DNA of 14,771 nt, taken from positions 1 through 14,771 of the forward strand of contig PBPU01000041.1 of NCBI GenBank assembly GCA_002724825.1, written 5' to 3'. Below, piece by piece: positions 13,639-14,771 of the stretch (position 1 is the stretch's first letter; every line of letters starts with the position of its first letter). Under the pieces are notes generated by a model, which searched no databases, was not told the origin of the DNA, and saw nothing but the letters and a program-made list of their open reading frames with translations. This stretch comes from Acidimicrobiaceae bacterium (lineage in GTDB: Bacteria > Actinomycetota > Acidimicrobiia > Acidimicrobiales > UBA8592). The position numbers and the translations under genes were made by a program.

Positions 13639-14498
13639 TAGAAACCGATCTCGAAAAATTATTGCAAGAGCCTCATGCCTATACTCTTCAAAGAGACTTT
13701 TTGCTGTGTGTAGGTCCGGATGCAGGTGACTTTCTTCAAGGTCAACTCAGCCAAGATATTGAAGGCTTGTCTGATTTTTCATCAGCATGGTCTTTCTTAT
13801 TGAATCCAAACGGAAAATTTTGTACATGGCTGAGAATTACCCGCTTATCAAGCGAGGAATACATGCTAGATACGGAACAAGGATTCGGCCAAGCTGCTTT
13901 AGAACGGTTAAATCGATTCAAAATCCGTATCAACTGTGACATAAGAAATACTCAAAGTCAGATTGTCCGAATTCTAGGTATAGGGGCCAGAGAGGCCAAA
14001 GAAGAATCCCACAAACAAAGAATCGTTGCCGATGTAGGGTGGCAGAATCTTGAAGGTTTTGATTTACTTGGTCCTGACATTGCAAAGCCAGATAGATGTA
14101 GGGAGGGAAACGAAAATGACTACGAATATATCCGCGTCTTCCATGGGGTCCCGAAAATGGGTCTAGAACTGACGGAAGGTGTTATTCCTGCTGAGACCAA
14201 TTTAGTGTCGAGAGGAGTGAGCTTCACCAAAGGTTGTTACACCGGGCAGGAGCTAGTCGCTCGACTTGATAGCAGGGGAAACAACGTCGCAAAACATTTA
14301 CGTAAGATATCTTCATCTGGTACTTGTGTAGTCGGATCAGAAATAACTGTAGAAGGGGAAAAAGTGGGGGTCGTAACGTCCGCTGTTCCCTCTGGCGACG
14401 GATCTATCGGTCTCGGCTATGTTTCTCGTTCACTAGAAATTCCAGGAATAGCAGAAATTGATGGATTTTCTGCCTCAATTACTAGCGCTTCTGACTAA
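13635..14498 (+). CDS. ygfZ: YgfZ/GcvT-domain folate-binding protein (Fe-S cluster maintenance)
   Basis: A 287-residue protein of the YgfZ family, related to the T-protein of glycine cleavage and thought to use tetrahydrofolate in Fe-S cluster assembly or repair. The diagnostic motif is K-G-C-Y-T-G-Q-E at residues 199-206, with the functional Cys201. GDFLQGQLSQDI near the N-terminus, LLNPNGKFCTWLRI and the late VGVVTSA/GLGYV blocks also match. The frame is open from 13557, but that would lie inside trpE and add unlike residues. TTG 13635 overlaps the trpE stop as TTGA and places the conserved N-terminus correctly. A partial purine-rich stretch precedes it. Its location between trpE and trpC is unusual, since actinobacterial trp clusters more often have a small membrane protein there. 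Co-expression with trpE is likely. Confidence 0.87.
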   Translation: MIETDLEKLLQEPHAYTLQRDFLLCVGPDAGDFLQGQLSQDIEGLSDFSSAWSFLLNPNGKFCTWLRITRLSSEEYMLDTEQGFGQAALERLNRFKIRINCDIRNTQSQIVRILGIGAREAKEESHKQRIVADVGWQNLEGFDLLGPDIAKPDRCREGNENDYEYIRVFHGVPKMGLELTEGVIPAETNLVSRGVSFTKGCYTGQELVARLDSRGNNVAKHLRKISSSGTCVVGSEITVEGEKVGVVTSAVPSGDGSIGLGYVSRSLEIPGIAEIDGFSASITSASD

Positions 14499-14504
14499 AC
14501 CCCA

Positions 14505-14532
14505 ACGACATTGTTCGAGCCTCAGTTAGAAT
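14505..14532 (+). promoter_or_regulatory. Candidate trpC promoter
   Basis: TAGAAT (14527-14532) fits the -10 consensus and ends 6 nt before the trpC ATG at 14539, again the leaderless geometry. ACGACA (14505-14510) lies 16 nt upstream and keeps the GACA end of a -35 box. The gap between ygfZ and trpC is 40 nt and has no ribosome binding site, so trpC could be transcribed separately. Confidence 0.45.
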
Positions 14533-14538
14533 TACCTT

Positions 14539-14771
14539 ATGAATGCAGGGACCTACTTAGAGAGCATCCTTAGGTTTCACCGTGATCGGGCCAAACGAGA
14601 CACCAGGTCGTTCGACCACCTCCTTAGCCAGGCCCAAGAAATGGAAGATTCCAAAGACTTCATTAGCGCCATTGAGTCCTCTTCGGGGCTTTCGGTCATT
14701 GCCGAGATAAAACGCAGATCTCCCTCAAAAGGAGACCTTAATCGAAACCTCGATCCTGGCGCGATGGCAGC
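14539..14771 (+). CDS. trpC: Indole-3-glycerol phosphate synthase, N-terminal part (cut by window end)
   Basis: About 77 residues of TrpC, which closes the indole ring in tryptophan synthesis, converting CdRP to indole-3-glycerol phosphate. The opening NAGTYLESILRFHRDRAKRD is an N-terminal helix as in TrpC. VIAEIKRRSPSKGDL is the diagnostic first barrel strand and loop containing the catalytic lysine of EIKRRSPSKG and the following phosphate-site lysine. The gene runs off the right edge, so its length and any fusion (for example to TrpF) cannot be seen. The ATG at 14539 has no ribosome binding site but has a -10 box 6 nt upstream. It follows ygfZ by 40 nt. Confidence 0.93.
   Translation, partial: MNAGTYLESILRFHRDRAKRDTRSFDHLLSQAQEMEDSKDFISAIESSSGLSVIAEIKRRSPSKGDLNRNLDPGAMA

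Noticed and set aside
1..14771. Search for CRISPR repeats, tRNA/rRNA genes, transposases, integrases, toxin-antitoxin pairs or an unknown defence system
   Set aside because: No spaced direct repeats, no RNA-gene signatures and no such protein motifs were seen. Nearly all of the window is recognisable biosynthetic or housekeeping genes.

Overview
This window looks like a chromosomal housekeeping segment of an actinobacterium of moderate GC (mid-40s percent by eye). The lineage clues are a mycothiol-synthase-type GNAT protein (mycothiol is an actinobacterial thiol), a menaquinone pathway (MenA, MenG), an actinobacterial-type GroES-like protein linked to the his genes, and several start codons with a TANNNT -10 box 6-8 nt upstream, the arrangement of leaderless mRNAs common in Actinobacteria. 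The moderate GC would suit an environmental, perhaps marine, lineage such as an Acidimicrobiia relative; that placement is inference. I see no mobile element, CRISPR array, tRNA or rRNA, and no exotic multi-gene system.

Layout. 1-63: C-terminal tail of an upstream gene, possibly the OB-fold partner of a thiolase. 82-1284: SCPx-type thiolase. 1423-2850: NAD(P)-dependent aldehyde dehydrogenase. 2859-3737: menA, split by an in-frame TAA at 2949-2951. On the minus strand, 5555 down to 3739: a mycothiol-synthase-like acetyltransferase, menG and a VOC/glyoxalase-fold protein, probably one operon. 5597-6241: endonuclease III (nth), divergent from the acetyltransferase over 41 bp. 6446-6231 (minus): a 71-residue protein of unknown function. 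6507-11630: hisD-hisC-hisB-hisH-hisA-hisF, joined by overlaps or 2-nt gaps. 11702-12127: GroES-like protein with its own promoter. 12130-13638: trpE. 13635-14498: YgfZ/GcvT-like folate-binding protein overlapping trpE. 14539-end: trpC, cut by the window edge.

How the genes work together. The his block supplies the glutamine-amidotransferase/cyclase pair (HisH/HisF), the isomerase (HisA, possibly a PriA-type HisA/TrpF enzyme), the dehydratase (HisB), the aminotransferase (HisC) and the terminal dehydrogenase (HisD). hisG, hisE and hisI are not in the window. TrpE and TrpC are steps of tryptophan synthesis and follow directly, with the GroES-like and YgfZ-like genes interspersed. MenA and MenG are the last steps of menaquinone synthesis and lie on opposite strands, separated only by the VOC gene.

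The most notable points are the nonsense codon in menA, a 16-bp inverted repeat over the hisD start codon, the shortened N-terminal half of the MshD-like protein, and the conserved but little-described GroES-like protein between the his and trp genes.
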